The notes: generated by a model from the letters alone, not told the origin. A stretch of 6,444 bases of DNA from a bacterium UBP3_UBA6266 (GCA_002440765.1 DJVC01000116.1:2083-8526), one strand, 5' to 3'; shown: positions 1-6,444, counted from the stretch's first letter. Translations and numbers: made by a program.

Positions 1-117
1 GCCCTTCGGGCACCGTGGCCGCTCATAAAAAAAGGCCCCGTAAAATTATTTCTTCATAGCCCTTTTTGTTATGCGAGATACCGGAAAAGAAATGGGAAAT
101 AAAAGGTCCTTCGTTAA
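1..117. other. Intergenic edge with no supported gene
   Basis: This is the stretch after the guaA stop codon up to the window edge. I see no open reading frame of useful length, and no tRNA or rRNA signature. The first 11 bases can fold into a tiny GC hairpin, but it is cut by the edge. On the minus strand an ATG at 26-24 opens a frame (M-S-G-H-G-A-R-R) that runs off the window after eight codons. It has no good ribosome-binding site, so I do not call it a gene. Confidence 0.5.
27..67 (-). terminator. Weak candidate intrinsic terminator after guaA
   Basis: Read on the minus strand, AAAAAGG (67-61) can pair with CCTTTTT (35-29), and the T run continues to position 27. The stem is only 7 bp, mostly A-T, around a 25-base loop. 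It lies about 50 bases past the guaA stop in the right orientation. The seven-T run is suggestive, but the stem is weak, so termination here is an inference. A better structure may lie beyond the window. Confidence 0.25.
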
Positions 118-1647
118 TCATTCCCATTCTATGGTGCTTGGCGGTTTTGATGAGATATCATAAACTACGCGGTTTATCCCTTTAACTTCGTTTATGAGCC
201 GGTTAGATATTTTGATCAGGATTTCCGCGGGTATTTTTGCCCAATTGGCAGTCATTCCGTCGGAACTTGTAACTGCGCGGACTGCGACAACATTTTCATA
301 AGTTCTCTCATCTCCCATTACACCCACGCTTTTTATGGGCAGAAGGACACAGAATACCTGCCATATTTTTCTGTACAGGCCGGCTTTTTTGATTTCTTCC
401 ATTAACCTGCTGTCAGCTTCCTGGAGGAGGTGGATCCTTTCCCTGGACACATCCCCTATGATTCTGACCGCAAGTCCCGGTCCGGGGAATGGATGTCTCC
501 AGATCATTTCTTCGGGAAGGCCAAGTTCCAATCCGAGTTTTCTTACCTCATCTTTGAATAATTCCCTCAGGGGTTCTACCAGTTTGAATTTGAGTTTTTT
601 GGGAAGTCCTCCGACATTATGGTGACTTTTAATGGTTGCCGATGGACCTCCTTTTGCCGAAACGCTTTCGATAACGTCGGGGTATAGTGTACCCTGTACG
701 AGGAAATCCACTTTGCCTATCTTCCGGGATGCCTTTTCAAACACCTCAATAAAGGTTTTTCCTATGATTTTCCTCTTTTTTTCCGGATCTGTGACTCCCC
801 GGAGCCTGCTAAGGAAAAGCCCGGAAGCATTGACTGTACGCAGGTTTATTTTATAATGTTCTTTAAACACTTTTCTTACTTTTTTCGCCTCATTCTTCCT
901 TAGGAGTCCGTGGTCGACAAATATGCAGTAAAGCCGTTGTTTTATAGCTTTATGCATTAAAATAGCTGCAACGGAAGAATCAACCCCTCCCGAAAGCCCA
1001 AGAACAACTTTTTTATTTCCGACGCGCTCCCTTATATCCTTTATTTCGCTTTTGATGAAAGAAGACATTGTCCAGTCGGATTTGCGCCCGCAGATTATTT
1101 TTACGAAATTCGACAGGATTTTTTTCCCTTCGGCAGTATGTTCCACTTCCGGATGAAACTGGAGGCCGTAAAAATTTCTTTTCTTATCGAACATGGCGGC
1201 AATAGGGGAGTTATCAGTTTTGCCGGTAGAGATGAAGCCTTTCGGTAATTTTGTGATTTTATCCTGGTGGCTCATCCATACGCCTGTTTTGTTTTTTATA
1301 TTAACAAAAAGGCGGTTGTTTTTTTCCGGAAAAAACTCGGAATAACCGTATTCGCGCTTCCTGCTTTTTCCCACGCGCCCTTTCAGCATATATGACATAA
1401 CCTGCATCCCGTAGCATATTCCCAGTACCGGCAGGCCCAGCTCAAAGATTTTCTTATCCGGAAAAGGAGCTTTGGGGGAATAAACACTGGACGGCCCCCC
1501 TGACAGTATTATGCCTGAACATCCCATTTTTCTGAGAGAATCAGCGGATATATTATGGGGAAGAATCCTGCTGTATACGTTGAGTTCTCTTATCCTTCTT
1601 GCGATGAGCTGGTTGTATTGTGATCCGAAATCGAGGACTGCTATCAT
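118..1647 (-). CDS. guaA: GMP synthase (glutamine-hydrolysing)
   Basis: This enzyme makes GMP from XMP, ATP and glutamine, the last step of de novo guanine nucleotide synthesis in the cytoplasm. The 509-residue length is normal for the single-chain bacterial form. Residues 1-185 are a class I glutamine amidotransferase: GICYGMQ carries nucleophile Cys78, and HPEVEH supplies His165 and Glu167 of the triad. Residues 200-390 form the ATP pyrophosphatase domain, with the PP-loop SGGVDSS at 219-225 and FVDHGLLR at 243-250. The C-terminal dimerisation and XMP-binding part includes [12 protein letters not shown] (385-396) and ends in KPPSTIEWE, as the family usually does. No key residue is missing. 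The ATG at 1647-1645 puts the family-typical start ([10 protein letters not shown]) at the N-terminus. A modest AAGGCGGG element lies a few bases upstream. The gene stands alone, with its own promoter and no guaB in view. Confidence 0.98.
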   Translation of the reverse strand: MIAVLDFGSQYNQLIARRIRELNVYSRILPHNISADSLRKMGCSGIILSGGPSSVYSPKAPFPDKKIFELGLPVLGICYGMQVMSYMLKGRVGKSRKREYGYSEFFPEKNNRLFVNIKNKTGVWMSHQDKITKLPKGFISTGKTDNSPIAAMFDKKRNFYGLQFHPEVEHTAEGKKILSNFVKIICGRKSDWTMSSFIKSEIKDIRERVGNKKVVLGLSGGVDSSVAAILMHKAIKQRLYCIFVDHGLLRKNEAKKVRKVFKEHYKINLRTVNASGLFLSRLRGVTDPEKKRKIIGKTFIEVFEKASRKIGKVDFLVQGTLYPDVIESVSAKGGPSATIKSHHNVGGLPKKLKFKLVEPLRELFKDEVRKLGLELGLPEEMIWRHPFPGPGLAVRIIGDVSRERIHLLQEADSRLMEEIKKAGLYRKIWQVFCVLLPIKSVGVMGDERTYENVVAVRAVTSSDGMTANWAKIPAEILIKISNRLINEVKGINRVVYDISSKPPSTIEWE

Positions 1648-1680
1648 TTTAATGCCCGCCTTTTAATTGTTAAAATGATA

Positions 1681-1697
1681 AATCTATAGTATAGATT
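1681..1697. promoter_or_regulatory. Perfect 17-bp palindrome over the guaA -10 region, possible operator
   Basis: AATCTATA (1681-1688) and TATAGATT (1690-1697) are exact inverted repeats around a single central base. The palindrome covers the predicted -10 element and part of the spacer of the guaA promoter. A dimeric repressor bound there would block RNA polymerase. I do not recognise it as the site of a known regulator; it does not resemble the E. coli PurR box. The sequence is A+T-rich, so chance cannot be excluded. Confidence 0.4.
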
Positions 1698-1712
1698 ATG
1701 GCTTGTTGTCAA
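1683..1712 (-). promoter_or_regulatory. Sigma-70-type promoter for guaA
   Basis: On the minus strand a perfect -35 hexamer TTGACA sits at 1712-1707. An 18-base spacer leads to TATAGA at 1688-1683, which matches 4 of 6 of the -10 consensus. An alternative -10, TACTAT at 1691-1686, would have a 15-base spacer. The start point would fall near 1676, giving a leader of only about 30 bases. That is too short for a purine riboswitch, and none is seen. The element lies between a strong terminator and guaA, where a promoter is needed. Confidence 0.6.
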
Positions 1713-1725
1713 TAAATAATAAACA

Positions 1726-1757
1726 AAAGAAAGGCTCCGGAAAAGGAGCCTTTCTTT
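1726..1757 (-). terminator. Strong intrinsic terminator of the hydrolase operon
   Basis: AAAGAAAGGCTCC (1726-1738) and GGAGCCTTTCTTT (1745-1757) form a perfect 13-bp stem around a 6-base loop. On the minus strand the stem runs into TTTCTTTTGTTT. The hairpin begins 13 bases after the stop codon of the 186-residue protein, so it ends the upstream operon. Its other end is 13 bases before the guaA -35 element, which separates the two transcription units. Part of the T tract is inside the stem, so some termination in the other direction is possible. Confidence 0.9.
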
Positions 1758-1770
1758 GGATAACATATTA

Positions 1771-2331
1771 TTATTCCAGAGTAATATCGTCAAATATATA
1801 TTCTCCGTCTGCCCATTCATACAACTCTATCTTTTCTATAGTGTTCGGATCGAGGCCTTCTTTGATAAGCCCGTTTATGTCCCATGTGATTTTTGTCCAG
1901 CGGTTTCTCTGGGACTTTTCATTTGACCAGAGTTTATAACTTCCTTTTGCGTCGAGTATCTTCAGCTCTATGGTGTTATCGCCGTGTTTGTCATAGACCC
2001 ATACAGAAAGCTTTGACAGCTTTTTGCCCTTCACGTTTTCTTTAAACTCTTTTGAAGGATATAATCCTATTGTTCCGCCGTGATCGCCGGGATTTTTGGC
2101 CCTCATTATAACGGCTCTTTTCCCGGTATGGGGATTAGTGTCTTCAAAGCTTGGATTAGCGTACCACTGGTCGTGAAAATAATCGCCGCTATCCTGGACT
2201 TCATTGCTGTTGTTATCGTCCACTGCCTGATCTTCCTCGAAATTCTGAAATGAGATACTTTCAGAAAAACAGGGAGAAGCAAGACAAACAGTGAAGATAA
2301 GCGCAATGAACAACATACTCAACCTGGTCAT
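1771..2331 (-). CDS. Small exported protein, paralogue A, possible glycan-binding beta-sandwich
   Basis: I do not recognise the family of this 186-residue protein. Residues 1-24 look like a signal peptide (basic start, hydrophobic core, polar end). Cys21 follows Pro, which does not fit a lipobox, so a soluble exported protein is likelier than a lipoprotein. The rest alternates short beta strands and turns, with blocks HGGTIGLYP (84-92), LWSNEKS (134-140), GLDP (159-162) and a closing GEYIFDDITLE (176-186). A terminal Y-x-F-D-D-I-x-L strand is common in jelly-roll carbohydrate-binding domains, so glycan binding is inferred. The upstream gene's product shares these blocks. It is the last gene of the operon. 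An in-frame ATG at 2394 would overlap the upstream gene; I chose 2331 because an AGGAGGG site and the signal peptide both start there. Confidence 0.85.
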   Translation of the reverse strand: MTRLSMLFIALIFTVCLASPCFSESISFQNFEEDQAVDDNNSNEVQDSGDYFHDQWYANPSFEDTNPHTGKRAVIMRAKNPGDHGGTIGLYPSKEFKENVKGKKLSKLSVWVYDKHGDNTIELKILDAKGSYKLWSNEKSQRNRWTKITWDINGLIKEGLDPNTIEKIELYEWADGEYIFDDITLE

Positions 2332-2335
2332 AAAA

Positions 2336-2342
2336 CCCTCCT
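2336..2342 (-). promoter_or_regulatory. Strong ribosome-binding site fixing the start at 2331
   Basis: On the minus strand AGGAGGG ends four bases before the ATG at 2331-2329. It is close to the ideal Shine-Dalgarno sequence and decides against the in-frame ATG at 2394. It suggests the last gene of the operon is translated well and independently of its upstream neighbour. Confidence 0.85.
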
Positions 2343-2356
2343 TTTTGTTTTTTTTG

Positions 2357-2941
2357 TTAAATTGCGATTTCTCCGATGTTTCTATTCCCTTCATTACTTA
2401 ATTCGAAAAACTTAAAATTATCGTAGTAATATTCGCCGTTATCATACACAAAGATTTCGATTTTAGCTATTTTTGCGGGATCAAGGCCCAGTTTGATGAA
2501 ATCTCTCATCCTCCAGAAAACCCTCTGCCATTTGTCCTTTTTACTTTTTTCATTAGAGTAGAGGGTATATCTGTTGCCCGAGGTATCGAATATTTTGCAT
2601 TCGAACGTATGCTGTCCGATTCTGTCAAGGACCATCATTGAAAAAACGGTGTTATCGGTAAAAATATAATTCTCTATGTTTTCAAAGAAAGAATCCTGGG
2701 GGTAAATACCGACAGTTCCGCCGTTGTTGCCTGTGGCATCTATTTTCAGGCATATTTTCCCCAGTTCTTTAATAGGCTGGATGTCTTTTTCAAGAGCCGG
2801 GTTGCTGTTCCATGGGTCATAAAAAACACCGGTTACTTTTTCTGAGTTGAAATTTTGATAAGTCAATTCGAGTATAATTTGCGAATTAACAGCGGTACAT
2901 ATTATAACCGATAAAATAAAAATATAAATATAAATTTTCAT
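2357..2941 (-). CDS. Small exported protein, paralogue B, possible glycan-binding beta-sandwich
   Basis: This 194-residue protein is of no family I can name. Residues 1-20 form a signal peptide rich in Ile and Tyr, ending near AVNS. The body is related to the next gene's product. Shared blocks are Y-D-P-W-x-x-N-P-A-L-E (41-51), NNGGTVGIYP (72-81), LYSNEKS (127-133), LGLDPAKIAKIEI (151-163) and GEYYYDNFKF (169-178). My hand alignment of the last 54 shared positions gives about 23 identities. It keeps an extra C-terminal tail (LSNEGNRNIGEIAI) that its paralogue lacks. There is no transmembrane segment after the signal and no catalytic motif I know. Its ATG overlaps the hydrolase stop as ATGA, so translation is probably coupled. 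A role helping the hydrolase bind or present its glycan is inferred from context and fold-like features only. Confidence 0.85.
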   Translation of the reverse strand: MKIYIYIFILSVIICTAVNSQIILELTYQNFNSEKVTGVFYDPWNSNPALEKDIQPIKELGKICLKIDATGNNGGTVGIYPQDSFFENIENYIFTDNTVFSMMVLDRIGQHTFECKIFDTSGNRYTLYSNEKSKKDKWQRVFWRMRDFIKLGLDPAKIAKIEIFVYDNGEYYYDNFKFFELSNEGNRNIGEIAI

Positions 2942-5900
2942 CCCTGTTCCTCTGACACCGAAATCGCGAATATATGAAGTTTGTCATCCTTGGGAAGCAC
3001 TATGTATGCAATTTCTTTCGGTTCATCAAAAGTAATACTTTGAAGATATAATGCGCACCGGGGCTTCATCTGGACTCCCATTTGATGATGCACGGTGAAA
3101 ATAAGGGGTTTCTCTCCGAGATTCGGCATGCCCCTGTCCCAGTCGGAAAAACCAAGATAAACTTTTTCTGTTTTGCCGTCTGAAAATGTTATTTCAAAAG
3201 GCGCATATCCGCTCCCGTTATGCCGGGCACCCAGAATGAAAATTTCTTTCACTTTTTGCCCGTTGAATTTAATTGCCTGGGAGGAACATTCGATATTGTT
3301 TAATTCGCCGTCTTTTGTTCCTTTTAATTTAAATATTAAATTCCGCCCGTTTTTATCCTTCATAATAAAACCGTTTTCAAAGTCGGGCATTTCCTGCCCC
3401 GGGAAATTCCATCCGGACCCGTCCTGAAGATTATCCGAATTCGATATCCAGTCGTTGTTGTAAGGCAGTTCAACGGGTTTCCCGGTTCCTGAGGACTTGT
3501 TCATTACTATTTCCCGGGTTACGGAATTTATTCCGTCCGATGCCTTCAGCGACAGGTTTACTGTATCACCGCCGCGGGACTGTTCCGGCCCTATCCTCAC
3601 TATATAATAAAATTTATCTTTAACGGGGGATATAGCTGTTTCACCGTTTAGCAGACATTCTATTTCAGGTTCAGACCTGTCATCCGTTACCTCGAATAAT
3701 ATTATTCCCGAGTCTATAATCTGATCCGGATACTGCAAAATATTGATTATGGGAGGATCATCAACCCGGTCGATGTTGATTGTAACAGATGCTGTCTTGA
3801 ATATCCCCCTGGGGCTTTTTGCCTTTATATAAATAGTATGAGACCCCTCGGGTAATCCGGAAATATCAATCTGCAATTTTTTAGATGCGGGTTTCCGTTC
3901 TTCCTTTTCTTCATTATCTCCTGATGCTTCTCCGTTTTCTATACTGATGAAATCTATGTTGTTGAGAGAATAAGAGAGCGCGATATCCGTGTCTGATTTA
4001 AAATCCACATCCAATATGTTATTATCAACTGTATGATTTTCAACGCTGAAATCGAATTGCTCTTTTTTCCCTCCGTAAAGTTCCTGCAGTGTGAAAAAGA
4101 CGGGTTTAAAATATGTCCTGACGGAATTCATCAGTCCCATTGTCTGCGGTTCGCTTATCATGGTATGCCAGTCTGAAAGGCACCACCATGCGCATCCTGC
4201 CACCGAAGGATTCTCATCGAATGCAAAGAAAGTCCCTTTGGCTACCCTCACCTGGTCGAACTCTCCTTCCTTACTGCCGGAGGAGCCGCTCCATTTCCCG
4301 AATTCGGTCGCTATCAGCGGTTTTTCGGGAAATGCTTTATCCATTTCGTTAAGCAGGCTTACTGTATCGGAATAATAGCTGTTGTTGCCGTAGAAAACTC
4401 CTCCGTACATTGTAAAACCTGCCACGGAACATGGTTGCTGTGTCCCGTCGTCAGTATCCTGCCCGACTGCGGACTGGGCGATTATTCTTTGCTGGTCATA
4501 TTGCAGCGCGTCTTTCATAAGCCACTTGATATATTCGGTTCTTTCTTTTTCAGAACCGCATTCGTTGCATACCCCCCAGAATATTACCGATGGGTTATTT
4601 AACCCCTTGTAGACCATTTCACGGAACATCTGCAGGGCTATTTTCCTGTCTTTGCGCTGCAGGTCAAACCCGGAACCGTCCATCCAGTATGCCGGTATTT
4701 CCTCCCATACGTATATGCCGTGCCTGTCGGCGAGTTCAATGGTCATAAAGTGGTTTGGATAATGGCCGTCTCTCAAAAAGTTGCCGTTTATTTCTTTAAT
4801 CAGCTTCATATCGTCGGATTTCAGCTTATTTAATTCGCCGGTCGTATATCCGTCGATTCCGCTGAATACTTCGTGCCTGCCGACACCGGCAAAAAATGTT
4901 TCCTGCCCGTTAATCAGTATTTTCTGTTTTGACGGCATTATAGATATATCCCTGAATCCGAGCTGGATGCAGAAATCATCCTGATTCCGCGTAATCCTTG
5001 TTCTGGAGCGGCTTCTTGAGGATGCATTGATAAGGTTTGCTTTAAAAACATAAAGTCGGGGGGAAACATCAGACCACAATTTAATATTTTTCAGATTGAA
5101 AGAATCTGTTATAACGGTTTTTGAGCAGGGGGGTATTGAGAATTTTGAAGAGTAATTCTTGCCTAAACGCGCGGTTTTCGACCTGCACGCGATATCTTCG
5201 GGTTTTTCTGAAAGTATATTTTCTTCATTGATTTCCGCTTCCCATAACCTGTAGGTGAGTTTCCCCGAAAAAGTCTCGGATGATGTGTTTTCGATTACGG
5301 TGAAAACCTTGATGTTAGCCGAACTCCTGCCTGTAACCGCGGTCTTTATGTCTATTCTTGATATGGAAACGAGAGAGCTTGCCTCCAGGTAGACGCTTCT
5401 TAGAATTCCCGTAAAATTCCACCAGTCGCATGTTTTGTAAGGAACGATATTCCCCTTATTGAAATAATCGTTCGGTGTGTAACTGGATGGCTTCCACGGG
5501 ATATTATCAACCCTTACCGTTATAAAATTTGAGCCTTCTTTTAAAATCTTTGTTATATCGAAGGTGAACGGGGTGTATCCGCCTTCGTGATATCCTACAT
5601 GCAGGCCGTTAATCCAGACATCGGTAAAGTAGTTTGCTCCGAGAAAGAAGAGCTTTACCCGTTTTTCCAGAAAACCCGCGGGGAGTTCAAAATCTTTCCT
5701 GTACCAGACAACCCCCTGGTACCTGTCGGGAGGGATATTAACAGGCCGGGGAACGTTGTATTCTTTCCACCCGCTTGAATCAAAATACAGCGACGTCGCG
5801 CCCCCGCTTTCACCTTCGAGAAGCCCGATTATGTTTTCCGACCTTTCGTTCAGGGTCAGCTCATGGTCGCCGTTGACTTTTTTTATCAGCCATGTGCCGT

Positions 5901-6087
5901 CCAAAGAAAAATAGGCCCTGTCCTGTTTTTCGAAAGACGGGTAAACTATATTGTTCTGGATGGGGACAGGATAGCCGTCTACAACTGAGATATCGAAAGT
6001 AGGGGACGCTGTTTTTTCGGCGGCCTGCGGGTTAACAAAAGAAAAGAGAATGCCGGTTAACAGTAAAATAAATTTGATTTTTTTCAT
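2938..6087 (-). CDS. Secreted family 2 glycoside hydrolase with long C-terminal accessory region
   Basis: This 1049-residue enzyme would cleave a beta-linked sugar from a glycan, as beta-galactosidases, beta-glucuronidases and beta-mannosidases of GH2 do; the sequence does not fix which. Residues 1-24 are a signal peptide (MKKIKF, then a hydrophobic core, PQAAEK). The N-terminal sugar-binding jelly-roll (about 47-237) has DGTWLIK, WYRKDF, WINGLHVGYHEGGYTPF and GILRSVYLEA. An Ig-like domain (240-380) and a TIM barrel (381-670) follow. Acid/base Glu509 lies in NNPSVIFWGVCNECG (codon 4563-4561) and nucleophile Glu595 in KPLIATEFG (4305-4303). RDGHYPNH (439-446) and GRHE (403-406) are other active-site blocks. 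Residues 680-863 look like two Ig-like modules and 870-1049 like a galactose-binding-type jelly-roll. No membrane anchor is seen. An in-frame ATG at 6180 is rejected because it lies inside the upstream gene and would bury the signal peptide. The upstream stop is 4 bp away; only a weak GGATGG site precedes the start. Confidence 0.95.
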   Translation of the reverse strand: MKKIKFILLLTGILFSFVNPQAAEKTASPTFDISVVDGYPVPIQNNIVYPSFEKQDRAYFSLDGTWLIKKVNGDHELTLNERSENIIGLLEGESGGATSLYFDSSGWKEYNVPRPVNIPPDRYQGVVWYRKDFELPAGFLEKRVKLFFLGANYFTDVWINGLHVGYHEGGYTPFTFDITKILKEGSNFITVRVDNIPWKPSSYTPNDYFNKGNIVPYKTCDWWNFTGILRSVYLEASSLVSISRIDIKTAVTGRSSANIKVFTVIENTSSETFSGKLTYRLWEAEINEENILSEKPEDIACRSKTARLGKNYSSKFSIPPCSKTVITDSFNLKNIKLWSDVSPRLYVFKANLINASSRSRSRTRITRNQDDFCIQLGFRDISIMPSKQKILINGQETFFAGVGRHEVFSGIDGYTTGELNKLKSDDMKLIKEINGNFLRDGHYPNHFMTIELADRHGIYVWEEIPAYWMDGSGFDLQRKDRKIALQMFREMVYKGLNNPSVIFWGVCNECGSEKERTEYIKWLMKDALQYDQQRIIAQSAVGQDTDDGTQQPCSVAGFTMYGGVFYGNNSYYSDTVSLLNEMDKAFPEKPLIATEFGKWSGSSGSKEGEFDQVRVAKGTFFAFDENPSVAGCAWWCLSDWHTMISEPQTMGLMNSVRTYFKPVFFTLQELYGGKKEQFDFSVENHTVDNNILDVDFKSDTDIALSYSLNNIDFISIENGEASGDNEEKEERKPASKKLQIDISGLPEGSHTIYIKAKSPRGIFKTASVTINIDRVDDPPIINILQYPDQIIDSGIILFEVTDDRSEPEIECLLNGETAISPVKDKFYYIVRIGPEQSRGGDTVNLSLKASDGINSVTREIVMNKSSGTGKPVELPYNNDWISNSDNLQDGSGWNFPGQEMPDFENGFIMKDKNGRNLIFKLKGTKDGELNNIECSSQAIKFNGQKVKEIFILGARHNGSGYAPFEITFSDGKTEKVYLGFSDWDRGMPNLGEKPLIFTVHHQMGVQMKPRCALYLQSITFDEPKEIAYIVLPKDDKLHIFAISVSEEQG
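2948..2953 (-). promoter_or_regulatory. Ribosome-binding site for paralogue B inside the hydrolase gene
   Basis: AGAGGA lies six bases before the ATG at 2941-2939, within the last codons of the glycoside hydrolase gene. With the ATGA stop-start overlap it allows both re-initiation by ribosomes finishing the hydrolase and direct entry. Confidence 0.75.
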
Positions 6088-6091
6088 AAAA

Positions 6092-6444
6092 TTAGAGCCA
6101 TCCGTTCTTTCTGAAGGTGCTGTTGAAAGGGACGTCATCGCTATCAAGTTCCTGCTGGAAATAGGTTCTCTCAGGAACAAAGCTTACATGACCGTCCACG
6201 TAGAGTACATTTATGCCGTCATGTGCCAGTCTTGGCTGTCCGGCATTATCCCAGTCTCCGAAAGATATGTCGTACATTAATACAGCTTCAGGCGGGCGTC
6301 TTACATTTTCGATGCGCCGGCCCTGCCCTGTATCAGCCAGCGTGGAGCCGCCTCCGCAGGCAAACCAGTAATTGTACCGGTAGCTGTTTTTGCCGCACCA
6401 CGATTCGAGGCTGCTGTCCCTGGCTTTGCATAGCCATACATCCG
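6092..6444 (-). CDS. Prepilin-like H-X-DG protein, C-terminal part
   Basis: The last 116 residues are visible; the start lies beyond 6444, so the methylated N-terminal pilin helix is not seen. An internal ATG at 6277 is not the start, because the frame stays open to the window edge and the residues before it fit the family. Residues 24-30 (NYWFACG) and 41-58 (GRRIENVRRPPEAVLMYD) resemble the usual core, and LAHDGINVLYVDGHVSFV (72-89) is the signature of prepilin-type H-X9-DG proteins. Here eight residues, not nine, separate His74 from Asp83-Gly84. These proteins share an N-terminus with type II secretion pseudopilins and are often found beside exported hydrolases; their exact job is not established. 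Two Cys residues (16 and 29) and Cys5 could form disulfides outside the cytoplasm. The stop lies 4 bp before the hydrolase start, which indicates one operon. Confidence 0.88.
   Translation of the reverse strand, partial: DVWLCKARDSSLESWCGKNSYRYNYWFACGGGSTLADTGQGRRIENVRRPPEAVLMYDISFGDWDNAGQPRLAHDGINVLYVDGHVSFVPERTYFQQELDSDDVPFNSTFRKNGWL

Noticed and set aside
1..40. Possible end of a structured RNA gene at the window edge (GC-rich stretch with a small hairpin)
   Set aside because: No T-loop, CCA end or other RNA family signature is visible, and the element is cut by the edge.
335..856. Plus-strand open frames of 96 and 74 codons
   Set aside because: Both lie opposite guaA, whose minus-strand frame is a full, well-conserved enzyme. 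Their translations show no recognisable family.
1648..1680. Possible purine riboswitch in the guaA leader
   Set aside because: The predicted leader is only about 30 bases, and no paired architecture of a purine or guanidine aptamer can be drawn.
2106..2306. Minus-strand 66-codon frame with a hydrophobic start
   Set aside because: It lies inside paralogue A in another frame, lacks a ribosome-binding site, and the main frame has a signal peptide and conserved blocks.
2332..2394. Longer start at 2394 for paralogue A
   Set aside because: It would overlap paralogue B by 38 bases and add a polar lysine-rich stretch before the signal peptide. The AGGAGGG site points to 2331.
5000..5036. SRSRSRTR basic run in the GH2 Ig-like domain as a possible repeat tract
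   Set aside because: The codons vary and there is no exact nucleotide repeat. It fits a surface loop between two beta strands.
3173..5778. Several plus-strand open frames of 63 to 94 codons
   Set aside because: All are opposite the GH2 gene, and none has a recognisable domain or good translation start. They are antisense shadows of a long coding frame.
6088..6180. Longer start for the GH2 gene at an ATG at 6180, adding 31 residues
   Set aside because: The extension lies wholly inside the prepilin-like gene in another frame, has no export signal character, and would put the clear signal peptide (MKKIKF...) in the interior.
6092..6277. A complete 61-residue protein starting at the ATG at 6277
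   Set aside because: The frame is open to the window edge, and the residues upstream of this Met (GRRIENVRRPPEAVL) fit the H-X-DG family, so it is an internal methionine of a truncated gene.

Overview
This window comes from a bacterial chromosome of moderate G+C content. All convincing genes read on the minus strand, so transcription runs from high to low coordinates. The organism is best guessed from one gene fragment, a prepilin-like protein of the H-X9-DG kind at the high-coordinate edge. That family is strongly expanded in Lentisphaerota, Planctomycetota, Verrucomicrobiota and some related uncultured phyla. Having it directly in front of a secreted glycoside hydrolase is typical of polysaccharide-degrading members of those groups. 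The sequence alone does not settle the phylum.

Layout in transcription order: (1) 6444-6092, the C-terminal part of a prepilin-like H-X-DG protein, with its start outside the window. (2) 6087-2938, a 1049-residue secreted family 2 glycoside hydrolase. It has the usual sugar-binding, Ig-like and TIM-barrel modules, both catalytic glutamates, and about 370 extra C-terminal residues that look like two Ig-like modules and a jelly-roll. (3) 2941-2357, a 194-residue exported protein I do not recognise, overlapping the hydrolase stop by ATGA. (4) 2331-1771, a 186-residue exported protein that is a diverged paralogue of (3). (5) 1757-1726, a strong intrinsic terminator. (6) A guaA promoter with a perfect 17-bp palindrome. 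(7) 1647-118, guaA, encoding GMP synthase. (8) 117-1, a gene-free edge with one weak terminator candidate.

Genes (1) to (4) are separated by 4 bp, a 4-base overlap and 25 bp, and end at one strong terminator. They look like one operon whose promoter lies beyond 6444. The reading I favour is a cassette for outer-surface or periplasmic glycan breakdown: a family 2 hydrolase co-produced with two small beta-rich exported proteins that may bind glycan, next to a prepilin-like component. guaA is a housekeeping purine gene with its own promoter and no visible functional link to the operon.

The least explained part is the tandem pair of small exported proteins (1771-2941). They share several conserved blocks and are the best candidates for something undescribed.
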